From NCBI GenBank assembly GCA_965224325.1, contig CBDCYT010000013.1, positions 1 through 64,000 of the forward strand: a DNA stretch of 64,000 nt, read 5' to 3'. The stretch comes from CBDCMJ01 sp965224325 (GTDB lineage: Bacteria > Chloroflexota > Dehalococcoidia > Lucifugimonadales > UBA3495). The notes under the pieces are model-generated. The model made no database searches. It saw only the letters and a program-made list of their open reading frames with translations, and was not told the origin of the DNA. This document shows positions 27,999-37,327 of this stretch, piece after piece; positions within the stretch are counted from its first letter, which is position 1; each line of letters starts with the position of its first letter. Position numbers and translations under genes: made by a program.

Positions 27999-29264
27999 GT
28001 GATTAGGACGCTGTCAATCGTAAAGAAATTGGCATGGTCTTGGGATAGGCTCCAAGTTGGCAGTGTTGTTGATTCCCTCGCGGGGGACCGCAGTGAGCAG
28101 CGCTTCCGGCTAACGTTCCGCTATTTTTCCTGGAAGAAGCTTTTGAACGTGCTCCGCGTGGAGCTTCAGCTACGCATCGGTCTCCGAAAAATATGGGGTT
28201 CAGCCTTCGAGTGGGAGATCGACACAACCAACATATGCCAACTCAAGTGTCCCCTGTGCCACACGGGTCTCGGTACCGTTCACCGGGACAAAGGCACGAT
28301 GCACTTTGACACGTACACCAAGATCATCGACCAAATCAAAGACTATTGCGTGTGGCTCTCTCTCTATAGCTGGGGCGAACCGTTTTTGAATCGCCGCATT
28401 CATGAGTTCGTGGCCTACGCCCACAACAACCACATTGCCACTATCATGAGCACCAACCTAAACAAGCCTTTGACTCCCCAAATGGCGGAGGACATCATCA
28501 AATCCGGGCTCGACGTGATGATTGTGTCCCTGGACGGCGTCACCCAAGAGGTGTACGAGAAATACCGTGTCGGCGGCAGGTTGGACCGGGTCCTGGACAA
28601 CGTCAAGGTGTTGGTCCAGAAAAAGCGTGAGTTGGGTTATTCCACGCCCCACATAGAATGGCAATTTATCGTCATGAGGCAAAACGAACATCAGATCGAG
28701 GAAGCCCGGAAGCTGGGACACGACCTGGGGGTGGACTCGGTGGTGCTCAAACCCGTGGACTTCCCCCATGGTATGGACGACGTCGGGGAGGCTGAACAGT
28801 GGCTCCCTCGCGAGTACCCGGAGTATTTACGGGATGACCCCTTCTACAAGCCATACCAAGAGGACGGGCGCCGCTGTTGGCGCCTCTGGCGTAGTGCGGT
28901 GGTCAATTGGGACGGAGGACTGGCTCCCTGCTGTTACCTGACCGACAAGTCGGAAGACTTTGGGGATGTTAATCACAACTCCATCCAGAAAATATGGAAC
29001 AACGATAACTACACCACCGCTCGGGGCATGTTCCAGGACGGATATACCCCCGAGAAGTGGGTTGGCTGCATGGGGTGCAGCGTATACCTGGGAAGCCGGG
29101 CGGCGCGAGTCCGAGGCCCTCTGGACCTCGAGCCTGATCCAGTCCACCCCGCCATGACCGGAGCCACCGGAGCAAATGGCGCTAAGCCGAAGCAATCCAG
29201 GCAAGACCTGCAGGTGCTCCAAGTCCAAGACGCTGCTAAAGTGGATCAACCCCCCGAAGGGTAA
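27999..29264 (+). CDS. Radical SAM/SPASM domain protein
   Basis: This 421-residue protein, starting at a GTG, has the CxxxCxxC motif CQLKCPLC after EIDTTNI. SWGEPFLN matches the GGEP strand, and the SPASM cysteines are CCYLTD and GCMGCSVYLG. SPASM enzymes usually modify peptides or carry out other radical reactions; this one resembles those encoded near lipid or cell-envelope genes. It lies just before two PAP2-type membrane enzymes on the same strand, 217 bp apart. The C-terminal 50 residues look disordered. Confidence 0.88.
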   Translation: MIRTLSIVKKLAWSWDRLQVGSVVDSLAGDRSEQRFRLTFRYFSWKKLLNVLRVELQLRIGLRKIWGSAFEWEIDTTNICQLKCPLCHTGLGTVHRDKGTMHFDTYTKIIDQIKDYCVWLSLYSWGEPFLNRRIHEFVAYAHNNHIATIMSTNLNKPLTPQMAEDIIKSGLDVMIVSLDGVTQEVYEKYRVGGRLDRVLDNVKVLVQKKRELGYSTPHIEWQFIVMRQNEHQIEEARKLGHDLGVDSVVLKPVDFPHGMDDVGEAEQWLPREYPEYLRDDPFYKPYQEDGRRCWRLWRSAVVNWDGGLAPCCYLTDKSEDFGDVNHNSIQKIWNNDNYTTARGMFQDGYTPEKWVGCMGCSVYLGSRAARVRGPLDLEPDPVHPAMTGATGANGAKPKQSRQDLQVLQVQDAAKVDQPPEG

Positions 29265-29481
29265 GATGGGTTCGCTGGTGTCTTGTGCATGGTGAAGACC
29301 CGAGACAGGAACCGGCTTGGCGTGAAGGAATGGGACGCCCGGAAGAACTTGCTGGCGCCTGCGACGGTTTGACTCCCTCCAGAAGTCTCGTTATTCAGAT
29401 TTAGCCACAATAGAACTTAGCTGCGTTGGAATTGTAGCGGCGCTAGCCGTCGCACGAGGCAGGGAAACGGGAATTAGTGGT

Positions 29482-30405
29482 ATGGCCTTTATACGCTCGA
29501 AATTAAAAGGCCTGGTCATGTTGCCCCACCTGCGCGAACTGGCCCTCGTGGCGTCCGCCTACTGGGCTTACATGTACACACGGTCCCTGGTGTTCAACGA
29601 CTTGGGGGCGACTGCCTTTTCCAACGCCACCTCCATTATTTCCCTAGAGAGGTCGTTGGGCTTCTTTTGGGAACCCCATTGGCAAGAGTGGGCAATCTCC
29701 AGCGCCAAGGCCCTGGTGCTGTTCTTCAATTGGGCTTACATCATCACCTTCTGGCCCATACTTTTGGTCACCGGGATCACGCTCTACGTGGTTGACCGGC
29801 AGCGGTACCGCTTCTATCGCAATGTGGTGCTGCTCAGCTTTGTGTTTGCCATGTTGGGTTTCATGCTGTTCCCACTGGCTCCGCCTCGCATGATGACCGA
29901 GCAGTTTGTAGACACCATCAAGTCGTTTGGGCCTGCCTTTTATGCCAGCCGCGAGTTTGCGAACTTCTACAATCCCTACGCCGCCATGCCCAGCCTGCAC
30001 TTTAGTTGGACTATAATGTTTGGGATTTTATTCATACGGACGCCCAATAAATGGGTCAGGATATTTGGGTTTGTTTATCCAATGATGACTTTGCTGGCTA
30101 TAACCGTGACCGCAAATCACTACATCATGGACGCCCTTGGCGGTGCGGTACTGATGCTGGCAGCATACGGGACATTAGAGTTGGGCTTCCGCCGACGCTT
30201 GTTTATCCCTAGGCTGCTGACCTATTACCGTGGCGCTATCATGCGGCGTGGATCGCCGTCTCTAGATACAGAATTGGCCAAAGGCGAGACCAATCACGAA
30301 GTACATTCAAGACCGGGTAAAGAGCCAAGCCAAAGGCGAGACCCGGACATTGGGCCCGCCGGAAGGCGAACTCGCCGGGAGGACGGGTACCGGTTAGCCC
30401 CGTAG
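29482..30405 (+). CDS. PAP2/Aur1-like membrane enzyme (first of a tandem pair)
   Basis: This 307-residue protein has about six membrane segments. The motifs are AAMPSLHFSWTI (about 172-183) and VTANHYIMDALGG (about 212-224), the histidine motifs of PAP2-superfamily phosphatases/phosphotransferases in the inositol-phosphoceramide-synthase-like (Aur1) branch. Such enzymes move or remove phosphate head groups at the membrane. The C-terminal tail is polar. It is clearly paralogous to the next gene (shared ISLERSLGFFWEP/ISLEKSLGFFWEP), pointing to a tandem duplication. Confidence 0.85.
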   Translation: MAFIRSKLKGLVMLPHLRELALVASAYWAYMYTRSLVFNDLGATAFSNATSIISLERSLGFFWEPHWQEWAISSAKALVLFFNWAYIITFWPILLVTGITLYVVDRQRYRFYRNVVLLSFVFAMLGFMLFPLAPPRMMTEQFVDTIKSFGPAFYASREFANFYNPYAAMPSLHFSWTIMFGILFIRTPNKWVRIFGFVYPMMTLLAITVTANHYIMDALGGAVLMLAAYGTLELGFRRRLFIPRLLTYYRGAIMRRGSPSLDTELAKGETNHEVHSRPGKEPSQRRDPDIGPAGRRTRREDGYRLAP

Positions 30406-30431
30406 TTCCTGTCAGCTGTACTCTCCGTAAT

Positions 30432-31481
30432 ATGGAAAACACCAACAATCGACTCTCACAGATTTTAAGTTTCCGGCGCACCCGAACAGCGGACCAACTA
30501 CGTCCGCTCCAGGCACGGGCCGGTAGTTTGCCTTTCGTCTCCATTATTTGGCGCCTCAGGGCCCACGTAATGGAAATATGTTTGATTGTCGGATTCTATC
30601 TGGCCTACCTGTTGACCCGGGGACTGATTTTCTCGGACCAAGGCGGCATTGGGCTGGTGAATGCGGGGCGGATAATATCCCTAGAGAAGTCGCTGGGATT
30701 CTTCTGGGAGCCGGGCTGGCAGTCTTGGGTGTTGGCTAAAGCTCCAGAGCTGGCGGTATTCTTCAACTGGACGTACATTTTCACCTATTGGCCAATCATC
30801 GCGGTGGTCGGGTTCGTGCTGTATCTGGTCAGGCGACCCCTGTACTACTACTTCCGCAGTGTGATGGCAATCAATCTGGTGTTCGCCCTGCTGGTCTTCA
30901 TGTTCTTCCCGGTTACTTCCCCCTTTAACCTCTCTCAATACTTCGCGAACACGATTCAGGAATTGGGCCCTTCATTCTACGGTGGTTCCGAGATGGGCTC
31001 CCTATACAACGTCCACGCTGCAATGCCTAGTCTGCATTTTAGCTGGACGGTCATTTTGGGGGTGCTGTTCCTCAGAAAGTTCAAAGGGTGGACCAAGCTC
31101 GTTGGCGTCCTCTATCCAGTGATTACACTTTTCGCCATCACCATCACCGGAAACCATTTCATCCTGGATGCGGTAGTTGGGGGAGCGCTGGCGCTGGCCT
31201 CATTCGTGGTAATGGAGCTAGGATTCCGTCGTGCAGCGTTCTGGCGCCGGGTCAGGCTGGAAGCGTTCTGGCGTGAATTTCGTGGCAGGCCCAGGCTGGC
31301 AACGTTATGGTCTGACTTCTGTGCCTCGTATCGCCGGGCTTGGTTCCCTGCTCAGGAAAGATTGCGTTCCGAGCTCAGGAGGAACTGGCTGAGCTACCGC
31401 GTGGCTTGGTTGCAGCTTCGGGCCAGACTGCCGGTAGGTTTTCGCCGGCGTACCATGTGGGGCGGAGGCAGGATTACCTGA
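30432..31481 (+). CDS. PAP2/Aur1-like membrane enzyme (second of a tandem pair)
   Basis: This 349-residue paralogue starts 27 bp after the previous gene. It keeps HAAMPSLHFSWTV and ITGNHFILDAVVGG, so both catalytic histidines are present, with about six membrane helices. It differs by a longer Arg-rich C-terminal tail (about 90 residues) that is probably cytoplasmic. The short spacing implies cotranscription with the first copy and possibly with the upstream radical SAM gene. Confidence 0.85.
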   Translation: MENTNNRLSQILSFRRTRTADQLRPLQARAGSLPFVSIIWRLRAHVMEICLIVGFYLAYLLTRGLIFSDQGGIGLVNAGRIISLEKSLGFFWEPGWQSWVLAKAPELAVFFNWTYIFTYWPIIAVVGFVLYLVRRPLYYYFRSVMAINLVFALLVFMFFPVTSPFNLSQYFANTIQELGPSFYGGSEMGSLYNVHAAMPSLHFSWTVILGVLFLRKFKGWTKLVGVLYPVITLFAITITGNHFILDAVVGGALALASFVVMELGFRRAAFWRRVRLEAFWREFRGRPRLATLWSDFCASYRRAWFPAQERLRSELRRNWLSYRVAWLQLRARLPVGFRRRTMWGGGRIT

Positions 31482-31601
31482 AACGCCTTCCACCTCCGCG
31501 GCATCGCGGCGAACATCCGCCGCATCCCGGCCGGGGCAATGATTCGAAGCCCCTGGACCGTCGGAAAAGGCCGGTCGGTGCCGCCTATTTCCCTACAGCA
31601 G

Positions 31602-32972
31602 TTACCTTTGCTTTCTCCACATGGGGTGCCTGAAGGTCGGCGCTCCGGCGGATTCTACGGGTGAGTACCCTGGAGTCCCCGCACCGTCCTTGCCCATGTC
31701 GGCTTCGGGTTCAGGCCTTGCCGGAGATTCCGGGTCAGGAGTGGCGCGGACCTGGGCGCCAAGACTGCGGTTGGAGTCCAGTTGGCTGAGATGGCGGGCT
31801 AGCGCTTGAAGGCTTGACAGATTGTTTACTGCCAAGAAATCGTCGACATAGGGCAATGCGGCCTGCATACCCCGGGTTAACGGTTCATAATTCGCCGAAC
31901 CCAACAGAGGATTGAGCCAAATCAGGCGATGACAACTCCGCTGCAAGCGGGCCGCCTCCCGCGCCAGTAAGTCGGGGTCGCCTCGGTCCCAACCATCGGA
32001 AATAATAAGCGCCACTGCCCCTCCGCTGGACACCCGGCGCAGCCATTGGTAGTTGAAGGTTTTCAGGGCCTCGCCTATTCGGGTCCCGCCGGCCCAGTCG
32101 GGCACGGCCTTGGCTACTTGGTCCACAGACTGATCGACCGATCGGTGAGCCAGGTGGCGTGTGATGCGAGTGAGCCGGGTGGCGAATAGAAAGGCCTCCA
32201 CCTGCTCTACGTCTCCAGCAACGGTGTGGATGAAATGGAGCAGCATTCTCGTGTAGCGCTCCATGGACCCGCTAACGTCGCAGATGAATACCAGCGGTCT
32301 CAGCTTGTTTTTGCGCTGGCGATGGACCAACTCAAGGGGTTCGCCTCCGTACTTGAGGTTGCGGCGCAGCGTCTTGCGAAGGTCCAACGACTCATTCCCG
32401 CCGGAGACCAGCCTGCGGGTTTTGCGCCGTCCCAGGTCCCAGGAAAACTGGGCCATCATGGCTTTGGCCTGGAGGATTTCCGCGGGAGTAAACTCGGAGA
32501 AGTCTTTTCCCCGCAGCACTTCTCGAGCGCTGTAGGTGTGGGTGAGATAGACCTGGTCCTCGGGCTGATCGCCCGTTTCGCTGTCGCCACTGCCGGTGCC
32601 CGAGTCCGGGCCCGAAGGCGGGGCAGCTTGGGGATTACGATACCGGCGCTGCTCCCCCATGGACCGTAAGTCGCGGGTGCCCTGTCCGGAAGCCGGTTTG
32701 CGCCAGAACACTTGGAAGGCTTCATCGAACAAGGGAAGGTCCTGTTTTCGGTGCACCAGCAGGCAGCGAGCCGCCTCTTGGAAGTCCCGCTTGTGACCCA
32801 GAGGCGCGTATTCGGTAGCCCTGACCAAATCCAGCACGTTACCCGAAGCCACGTCCAGCCCCACGCGGCGCAACACCTGGGTGAATAGCATCAGGTTGTG
32901 GAGGATGGCGTCCTGCTGAGCATCTTCTTCATGGAGAGATGGCTTGGGCGCGACCTTTGCGGGGGTGTTCAC
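31602..32972 (-). CDS. CoxE-like VWA domain protein
   Basis: This 456-residue protein has a C-terminal von Willebrand A domain with a full MIDAS (FICDVSGSMERY), preceded by a variable linker (GPDSGTGSGDSETGDQ). It matches the CoxE/DUF58-like VWA family that works with a MoxR ATPase in metalloenzyme maturation, for example CO dehydrogenase. It overlaps the ATPase stop by 4 bp (ATGA), so the two are translationally coupled. No molybdenum hydroxylase subunits are adjacent. Confidence 0.88.
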   Translation of the reverse strand: MNTPAKVAPKPSLHEEDAQQDAILHNLMLFTQVLRRVGLDVASGNVLDLVRATEYAPLGHKRDFQEAARCLLVHRKQDLPLFDEAFQVFWRKPASGQGTRDLRSMGEQRRYRNPQAAPPSGPDSGTGSGDSETGDQPEDQVYLTHTYSAREVLRGKDFSEFTPAEILQAKAMMAQFSWDLGRRKTRRLVSGGNESLDLRKTLRRNLKYGGEPLELVHRQRKNKLRPLVFICDVSGSMERYTRMLLHFIHTVAGDVEQVEAFLFATRLTRITRHLAHRSVDQSVDQVAKAVPDWAGGTRIGEALKTFNYQWLRRVSSGGAVALIISDGWDRGDPDLLAREAARLQRSCHRLIWLNPLLGSANYEPLTRGMQAALPYVDDFLAVNNLSSLQALARHLSQLDSNRSLGAQVRATPDPESPARPEPEADMGKDGAGTPGYSPVESAGAPTFRHPMWRKQR

Positions 32973-33982
32973 GTTGATCCGCCCCCTTGACGCCCCCGGC
33001 GGGGACCTTGGTTTCTGGAACGGTCCAGCATTCCCCGCACCGGCTCGCCGCGGACCAGGTTTATGTCATCCTGGTACTTGAGCATGACGCCTAAGGTGTC
33101 GTCGATGACCTCAGGGTCCAACTCCGATTGGTTAAGGGCCAACAGCGCCGCGGTCCAGTCTATGGTCTCGGAAACCCCGGGGATCTTGTAAAGCTCGCTC
33201 TGGCGTAGCTCTTGGATAAATCCCGTCACCTGCTCAGCCAAGCGCCGCGGCGCATCGGGCAATTTGCTGGTGACGATCTGCAGTTCTTTTTGGAAATCGG
33301 GGTAGTCTATCCAATAATACAGGCAGCGGCGCTTCAGGGCGTCGTGAATCTCCCGGGTCCGGTTGGAGGTGATAACAACGATGGGCCGGTGCGCGGCTTT
33401 GAAAGCGCCCAACTCCGGGATGGTGATCTGAAAGTCGGCCAATAGCTCCAGCAGGAAGCCTTCGAACTCCTCGTCGGCCCGGTCCAACTCGTCGATAAGC
33501 AACACAGGAGGCTTTTCCCGGCCGCTGTCGATGGCCTGCAGCAATGGACGTTTGATCAAGAAGTCGTCGCTGAACAAGTCCACTGTAGCTGCCTTTCGGT
33601 CCACCTCGCCGCCGGCCTCCATCAAGCGGATTTCCAGCAACTGCCGGGCATGGTTCCACTCGTAGACCGCGTGATTCACATCCAGTCCTTCGTAGCATTG
33701 GAGGCGGATCAGCTCTGTTTGCAATCCGTTAGCCAGGGCGATGGCTATCTCCGTCTTTCCGACCCCGGCTTCTCCTTCCAAGAACAGAGGGCGCTCCAGC
33801 TTGAGGGCCAAGAATATTGGCACGGCCAGACTACGGTCGGCAATGTAGCCTTGCTGGCGCAGCAGGTTCTGCACGTCGTCGATGGACGCTGGGATTATGC
33901 TTGTGGTGGTCAAGGCGAGTTCTCCAATGGCTCCGGCTATTCCATGGCAGTCCGGAACCCATATTGCGTTTGGTCCAGTCAT
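32969..33982 (-). CDS. CoxD/MoxR-like AAA+ ATPase
   Basis: This 337-residue protein has Walker A LEGEAGVGKTEIA, Walker B PVLLIDELDRADEEF, sensor 1 IVVITSNRTREI and the second arginine region LKRRCLYYWIDYP, all typical of MoxR/CoxD ATPases. It is the first gene of a two-gene unit with the VWA protein. The ATG at 33982 is one option; a nearer start before TTTSIIPASIDDVQ is equally possible. In CO dehydrogenase systems CoxD assembles the Cu-S-Mo site; the client here is unknown. Confidence 0.88.
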   Translation of the reverse strand: MTGPNAIWVPDCHGIAGAIGELALTTTSIIPASIDDVQNLLRQQGYIADRSLAVPIFLALKLERPLFLEGEAGVGKTEIAIALANGLQTELIRLQCYEGLDVNHAVYEWNHARQLLEIRLMEAGGEVDRKAATVDLFSDDFLIKRPLLQAIDSGREKPPVLLIDELDRADEEFEGFLLELLADFQITIPELGAFKAAHRPIVVITSNRTREIHDALKRRCLYYWIDYPDFQKELQIVTSKLPDAPRRLAEQVTGFIQELRQSELYKIPGVSETIDWTAALLALNQSELDPEVIDDTLGVMLKYQDDINLVRGEPVRGMLDRSRNQGPRRGRQGGGST

Positions 33983-34068
33983 ATTGCGGCGTCACGCCGC
34001 TCGATAATTGTAACGTAACGCCTTGCCAGTCCACTAGGAAGGGTGTTCCGGTCGGCGAGGCCCACTTA

Positions 34069-34281
34069 GAAACTACCTCAAAACCTGGCGCAGCATTCAA
34101 ACCGTCATTGCCATGAAAATGGCCGTTTTCATATCCATACGCGGGTCCATACGCGGGACAGGGGGCTATCCGCAATTCCCGCGAGGCTTGTCCCCGATCC
34201 CGATCGGGGGGGGGGGGGGAATCCATAGGCCCAGGCTACCAGCTAATCGATGGCGTCAGAGAGCGACCGTTTTGAGATAGG
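34069..34281. mobile_element. Probable diverged MITE (family 1)
   Basis: The ends GAAACTACCTCAAAAC and, on the other strand, GCCTATCTCAAAACGG resemble the family 1 termini. Direct repeats CACTTA flank it (34063-34068 and 34282-34287). Inside is a palindromic AATTCCCGCG...GGAATC repeat containing an uninterrupted run of 14 G (34206-34219). Confidence 0.45.
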
Positions 34282-34516
34282 CACTTAATCGTTCCACTTC
34301 GGGCCAGCGTGACTTGGCAGGGCCGGTCCTTAAGGACCACAGCATCCGGACGCCAGCGTCGCTTGGGCAAAACCCCGCGCATTAGGACCGAAAGGCCAAC
34401 CGCGCCGGTCTTCACTATTGGCCTCTGGATTCCAGCTCAAGGCCGGGATGACGAGGCAGCGACGGACGGACAACTAAAAGAACCCGCTAGGGGGTAGCCG
34501 AATGCTATACATCAGC
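34282..34516. other. Intergenic remainder, no gene seen
   Basis: Between the MITE and the HAM1-like gene I see only short unsupported ORFs. Confidence 0.4.
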
Positions 34517-35149
34517 CTATTGGTCCCGGCTCAATCGACCTTTAAAAAAGTCTTGAACTTCGCGGCGAATCCTAACCCAGTGGTCCTCTAGTCCTTCCCG
34601 TTCCGCCAGTGAGAGCTCATTGTAGGTCTTGCCCAGACCGGGGAAATACCATGCGGTGAAAGCCCAGAACCCGGAGGCTGGCGGCAGGGCTGGGGAGTCC
34701 TCGGAAATGATGCCGGTGGCCCCGGTCAATTCCCATGAAGCCAATAACTCGCCTTGGTCTGCGATGGCGACGGCCTCTACCCAAGTAGCTTCCCGTTGGG
34801 CGCCGTGGTAGGGTTTCATCAGTTCCAGTAAACGTTCTAGCCGTTGGGCATCGTTGGCGTCGGGACCGGCAAATCGGTGGGTGTACCGGCTCTCCCAGCC
34901 GGAGCCCAACGCAGGCACAACCAAACCGCCGTCGGAAGCGATGGACAGCATTGAACCGGCCTGAGACCAGTCCAAGGCCTTGGCTTGGGCGATGGTCTCG
35001 TGAGTGCCGTCCGCCTCGTCCGGTATGGCCTGAAGACCCAATTGAAACGGCGTTGCAGGTGAAAGAGGGAGGCCTTCCAGCATCCAACGCAACATTTCCT
35101 GCTTAGCAGGGTTGCCGGTGCCCAATAGGATCTGTAGTGGCTTGTCCAT
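34517..35149 (-). CDS. HAM1/RdgB-like non-canonical purine NTP pyrophosphatase
   Basis: This 210-residue protein has the family's N-terminal LLGTGNPAKQEMLRWML (the TxNxxK motif) and the SIASDGGLVVPAL metal site (usually SDDSGL), followed by an SRYTHRFAG region. HAM1 proteins hydrolyse ITP/XTP to keep them out of nucleic acids. The sequence is diverged, with a long C-terminal acidic/basic helix, so the substrate may differ. Confidence 0.75.
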   Translation of the reverse strand: MDKPLQILLGTGNPAKQEMLRWMLEGLPLSPATPFQLGLQAIPDEADGTHETIAQAKALDWSQAGSMLSIASDGGLVVPALGSGWESRYTHRFAGPDANDAQRLERLLELMKPYHGAQREATWVEAVAIADQGELLASWELTGATGIISEDSPALPPASGFWAFTAWYFPGLGKTYNELSLAEREGLEDHWVRIRREVQDFFKGRLSRDQ

Positions 35150-35189
35150 GGCGCAGATTAGTTGGGTGAAGGACGTCGATGGGCCAGCC

Positions 35190-36587
35190 CTATTCTAGCC
35201 CGGTTAGCGGCTCGGAATGTGGGACCGGCGCTCGATGCCGCGAGCGCTCTGGCAAAGGGGTTTTCGCCTCGGGCGGTAATGAGTCCTCCCAGTTCGGAAT
35301 GAGCTGATGCGAGCCGGGGGCCAGGTTCAGAATCATCAGCACTCCGACTGCGCTAAAACCCATGGACATGATTAATATGGGTGTATAGGAGCCGACGATA
35401 TATATGACAAAGCCCGCCAGAGCTGTGGCCACCGCGTGTCCCAGCAGCGCTCCCATAATCTCTATGCCGTAGAAGGTGCCGATGGGCCCGCTGCCGAAGT
35501 ATTGGCGGTTCACTACGGGATAGGCCGACATTTCGCCGCCGAACCCGATGCCGAAGAGGACAGCGAACAAGTAAAAGGACCAAGTGTCTTGAGCCCAAAA
35601 CAGCACTAGCACGGTCAGGCCCTGCAAAGACAGAGCGGTGACCATTGCCAGTTTGGGGCCTATCCACTCGGCGACTATGGGTGTCGCAAACCGGCTGGCG
35701 ATGCTGAAGATGTTGATCAGGCTCAGAATGAGGGTGGCAGCGGTCAGGCTGATCCCATGCTCCACGGCGAAGGGTATCGAGTAGATGAGAATAATGCCGT
35801 GGCCTGCGCAGCCCAAGCCGTGGATTAAAGGTAGGTTCCAAAACTCCTTGGTGGAGCGGATGTGCTTGTTGAAGACTTTGACCCTCAGGTTCTCCACCAC
35901 TTTGCTCCAGCCGATCTCAGGCGTCTCGTCGCTGGAAACCCCGTAGGGGTTGATCCCGAGGTCGGCCGGCCGGTTTCGGAAAAAGGGAGCGAGCAGCAGT
36001 ATGACGCCGCTGCCGCCGATACCGATTGCCAAGAATGTGGTCTGCCACCCCACGTGTTCCAGGAGGTATCCGATCAAAGGGGCCAGTCCGGCCGCCCCCA
36101 GACCACCGGCGGCCCACAGTATGCCCACACCCAGCCCGTGCCTCCGGCGGAACCAACGGCTCATCGCCGCGATCAACGGGACCATGGAGAGGGACTGGGT
36201 CACGGCCAACATCACCCCGAAGACCAGAAAGAGGTGCCACAGGCTGGTAATGAACGCCAGCAACACCATGCTCAAGGCGAAGAGAGCCCCGGCGGCCACC
36301 AAGGTCTTGTGGGCGCCGTAGCGGTCGGCAAGCCAGCCGCTAATGGGTGAAGCGATGGCCCCCACTAGGTAATAGGTGGCCAACCCGGCGCCGATAGTCC
36401 CGATACTCCAACCGAAGTCTCCATTCGGGTCGTTGAGCGGCGCGACCATGATCCCGGCGGCCATACCAATGGACTGGCCAACGATTTGCACCACCGCGAG
36501 GATGCCCAGTATGACCCAACTGTAGTGCAGTTTCGGCGAGCGTGGCAACGCCGGGAATCGAAGCTTTGGTCTGGCGATGATTGCCAA
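35190..36587 (-). CDS. MFS transporter
   Basis: This 465-residue protein has about 12 hydrophobic helices, the loop 2-3 motif GWLADRYGAHKT (about 83-94) and a central cytoplasmic loop (about 210-245). The overall look is that of the monocarboxylate/oxalate-formate antiporter (OFA-like) group. It starts at a TTG with AGAGG upstream. No adjacent enzyme points to a substrate. Confidence 0.88.
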   Translation of the reverse strand: MAIIARPKLRFPALPRSPKLHYSWVILGILAVVQIVGQSIGMAAGIMVAPLNDPNGDFGWSIGTIGAGLATYYLVGAIASPISGWLADRYGAHKTLVAAGALFALSMVLLAFITSLWHLFLVFGVMLAVTQSLSMVPLIAAMSRWFRRRHGLGVGILWAAGGLGAAGLAPLIGYLLEHVGWQTTFLAIGIGGSGVILLLAPFFRNRPADLGINPYGVSSDETPEIGWSKVVENLRVKVFNKHIRSTKEFWNLPLIHGLGCAGHGIILIYSIPFAVEHGISLTAATLILSLINIFSIASRFATPIVAEWIGPKLAMVTALSLQGLTVLVLFWAQDTWSFYLFAVLFGIGFGGEMSAYPVVNRQYFGSGPIGTFYGIEIMGALLGHAVATALAGFVIYIVGSYTPILIMSMGFSAVGVLMILNLAPGSHQLIPNWEDSLPPEAKTPLPERSRHRAPVPHSEPLTGLE

Positions 36588-36629
36588 GGGTCAATTACCT
36601 CTACTCATCCGGAATATTCCCTTGCCGGC

Positions 36630-36895
36630 GACCGGCTTACCGGCGAATCCAGCGCGATTTCAAACTGATTGCAGCCACTGGTTGCGGCTGCCGATGCCGG
36701 GGCCGGCTTGCCAGACGGTCCAGCGCGATGCCCAACTGATTCTAGCCACTGGCTACGGCTACATATGCCGGGGGCCGATTCGCCGACCGGTCCTGCGCGG
36801 CTTCAAACTGATGGCAGCCGCTGGCTATGGCTATTTCTGCCTTGGGCCGACTGGCCAGCCGGTCCAGCGCGGTTTCAAACTGATTGCAACTGATG
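36630..36895. repeat. Tandem 72-bp repeat, about 3.5 copies
   Basis: The string TCCAGCGCG or a near match recurs at 36648, 36719, 36791 and 36863, a period of 71-72 bp. Each unit contains CAAACTGATTGCAGCCACTGG-like sequence. Since 72 bp is 24 codons, an ORF through it shows a repeating pattern (ARFQTD..HWLRL), but there is no sign of a genuine gene. Confidence 0.85.
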
Positions 36896-37063
36896 GGGTC
36901 ACACCTGCCAAGCCCCTGGACCTCAACATGTGAATGCGCCAGGCGACGCCGCTTTTGGTGGCAGGCGCGAGATGGAGCATGTGGGCCTTGGGTAGTAGCC
37001 GGTGCTTTCCCGGTGTGGCCGTCCCTGCTGCGTGTTGAATGAGTCCCTGTGTATCCCTGCACG

Positions 37064-37327
37064 TCAATGAAACGGGCAGGTCTTGAGGAGAGCGCTCTCC
37101 CACCAGCTATTGTCGTCAGGCCCGGAAGCAGGAACGCCCGAGTAGGCTTCCCGTGGGTCCGGGCCGGCCTCGAGTCCTGCATCACCCGCGAACCCGAGGG
37201 AAAGCGACCTGTCTTGGCTGCTGGCGTCAGCCGAAACGGCCCAGGCGCCGAAGAAAATCAATAGGAAGATCACGGTTGACACAACCAGAACAAAGGGCAA
37301 TGGGATGGGTATTCGCCATGCGGTCAA
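37064..37327 (-). CDS. Small single-span membrane protein next to sulfite oxidase
   Basis: This 87-residue frame starts at a TTG directly abutting the stop of the sulfite oxidase gene and has one hydrophobic helix (PFVLVVSTVIFLLIFFGAW), then a polar tail. It has no CxxCH heme motif, so it is not a SorB-type cytochrome. It may be a membrane anchor for the enzyme or a chance frame. No family is recognised. Confidence 0.4.
   Translation of the reverse strand: MTAWRIPIPLPFVLVVSTVIFLLIFFGAWAVSADASSQDRSLSLGFAGDAGLEAGPDPREAYSGVPASGPDDNSWWESALLKTCPFH

Noticed and set aside
36669..36933. Plus-strand ORFs across the 72-bp repeat as a repeat protein gene
   Set aside because: Several frames on both strands are open for the same compositional reason; no start site or homology-like feature favours one.
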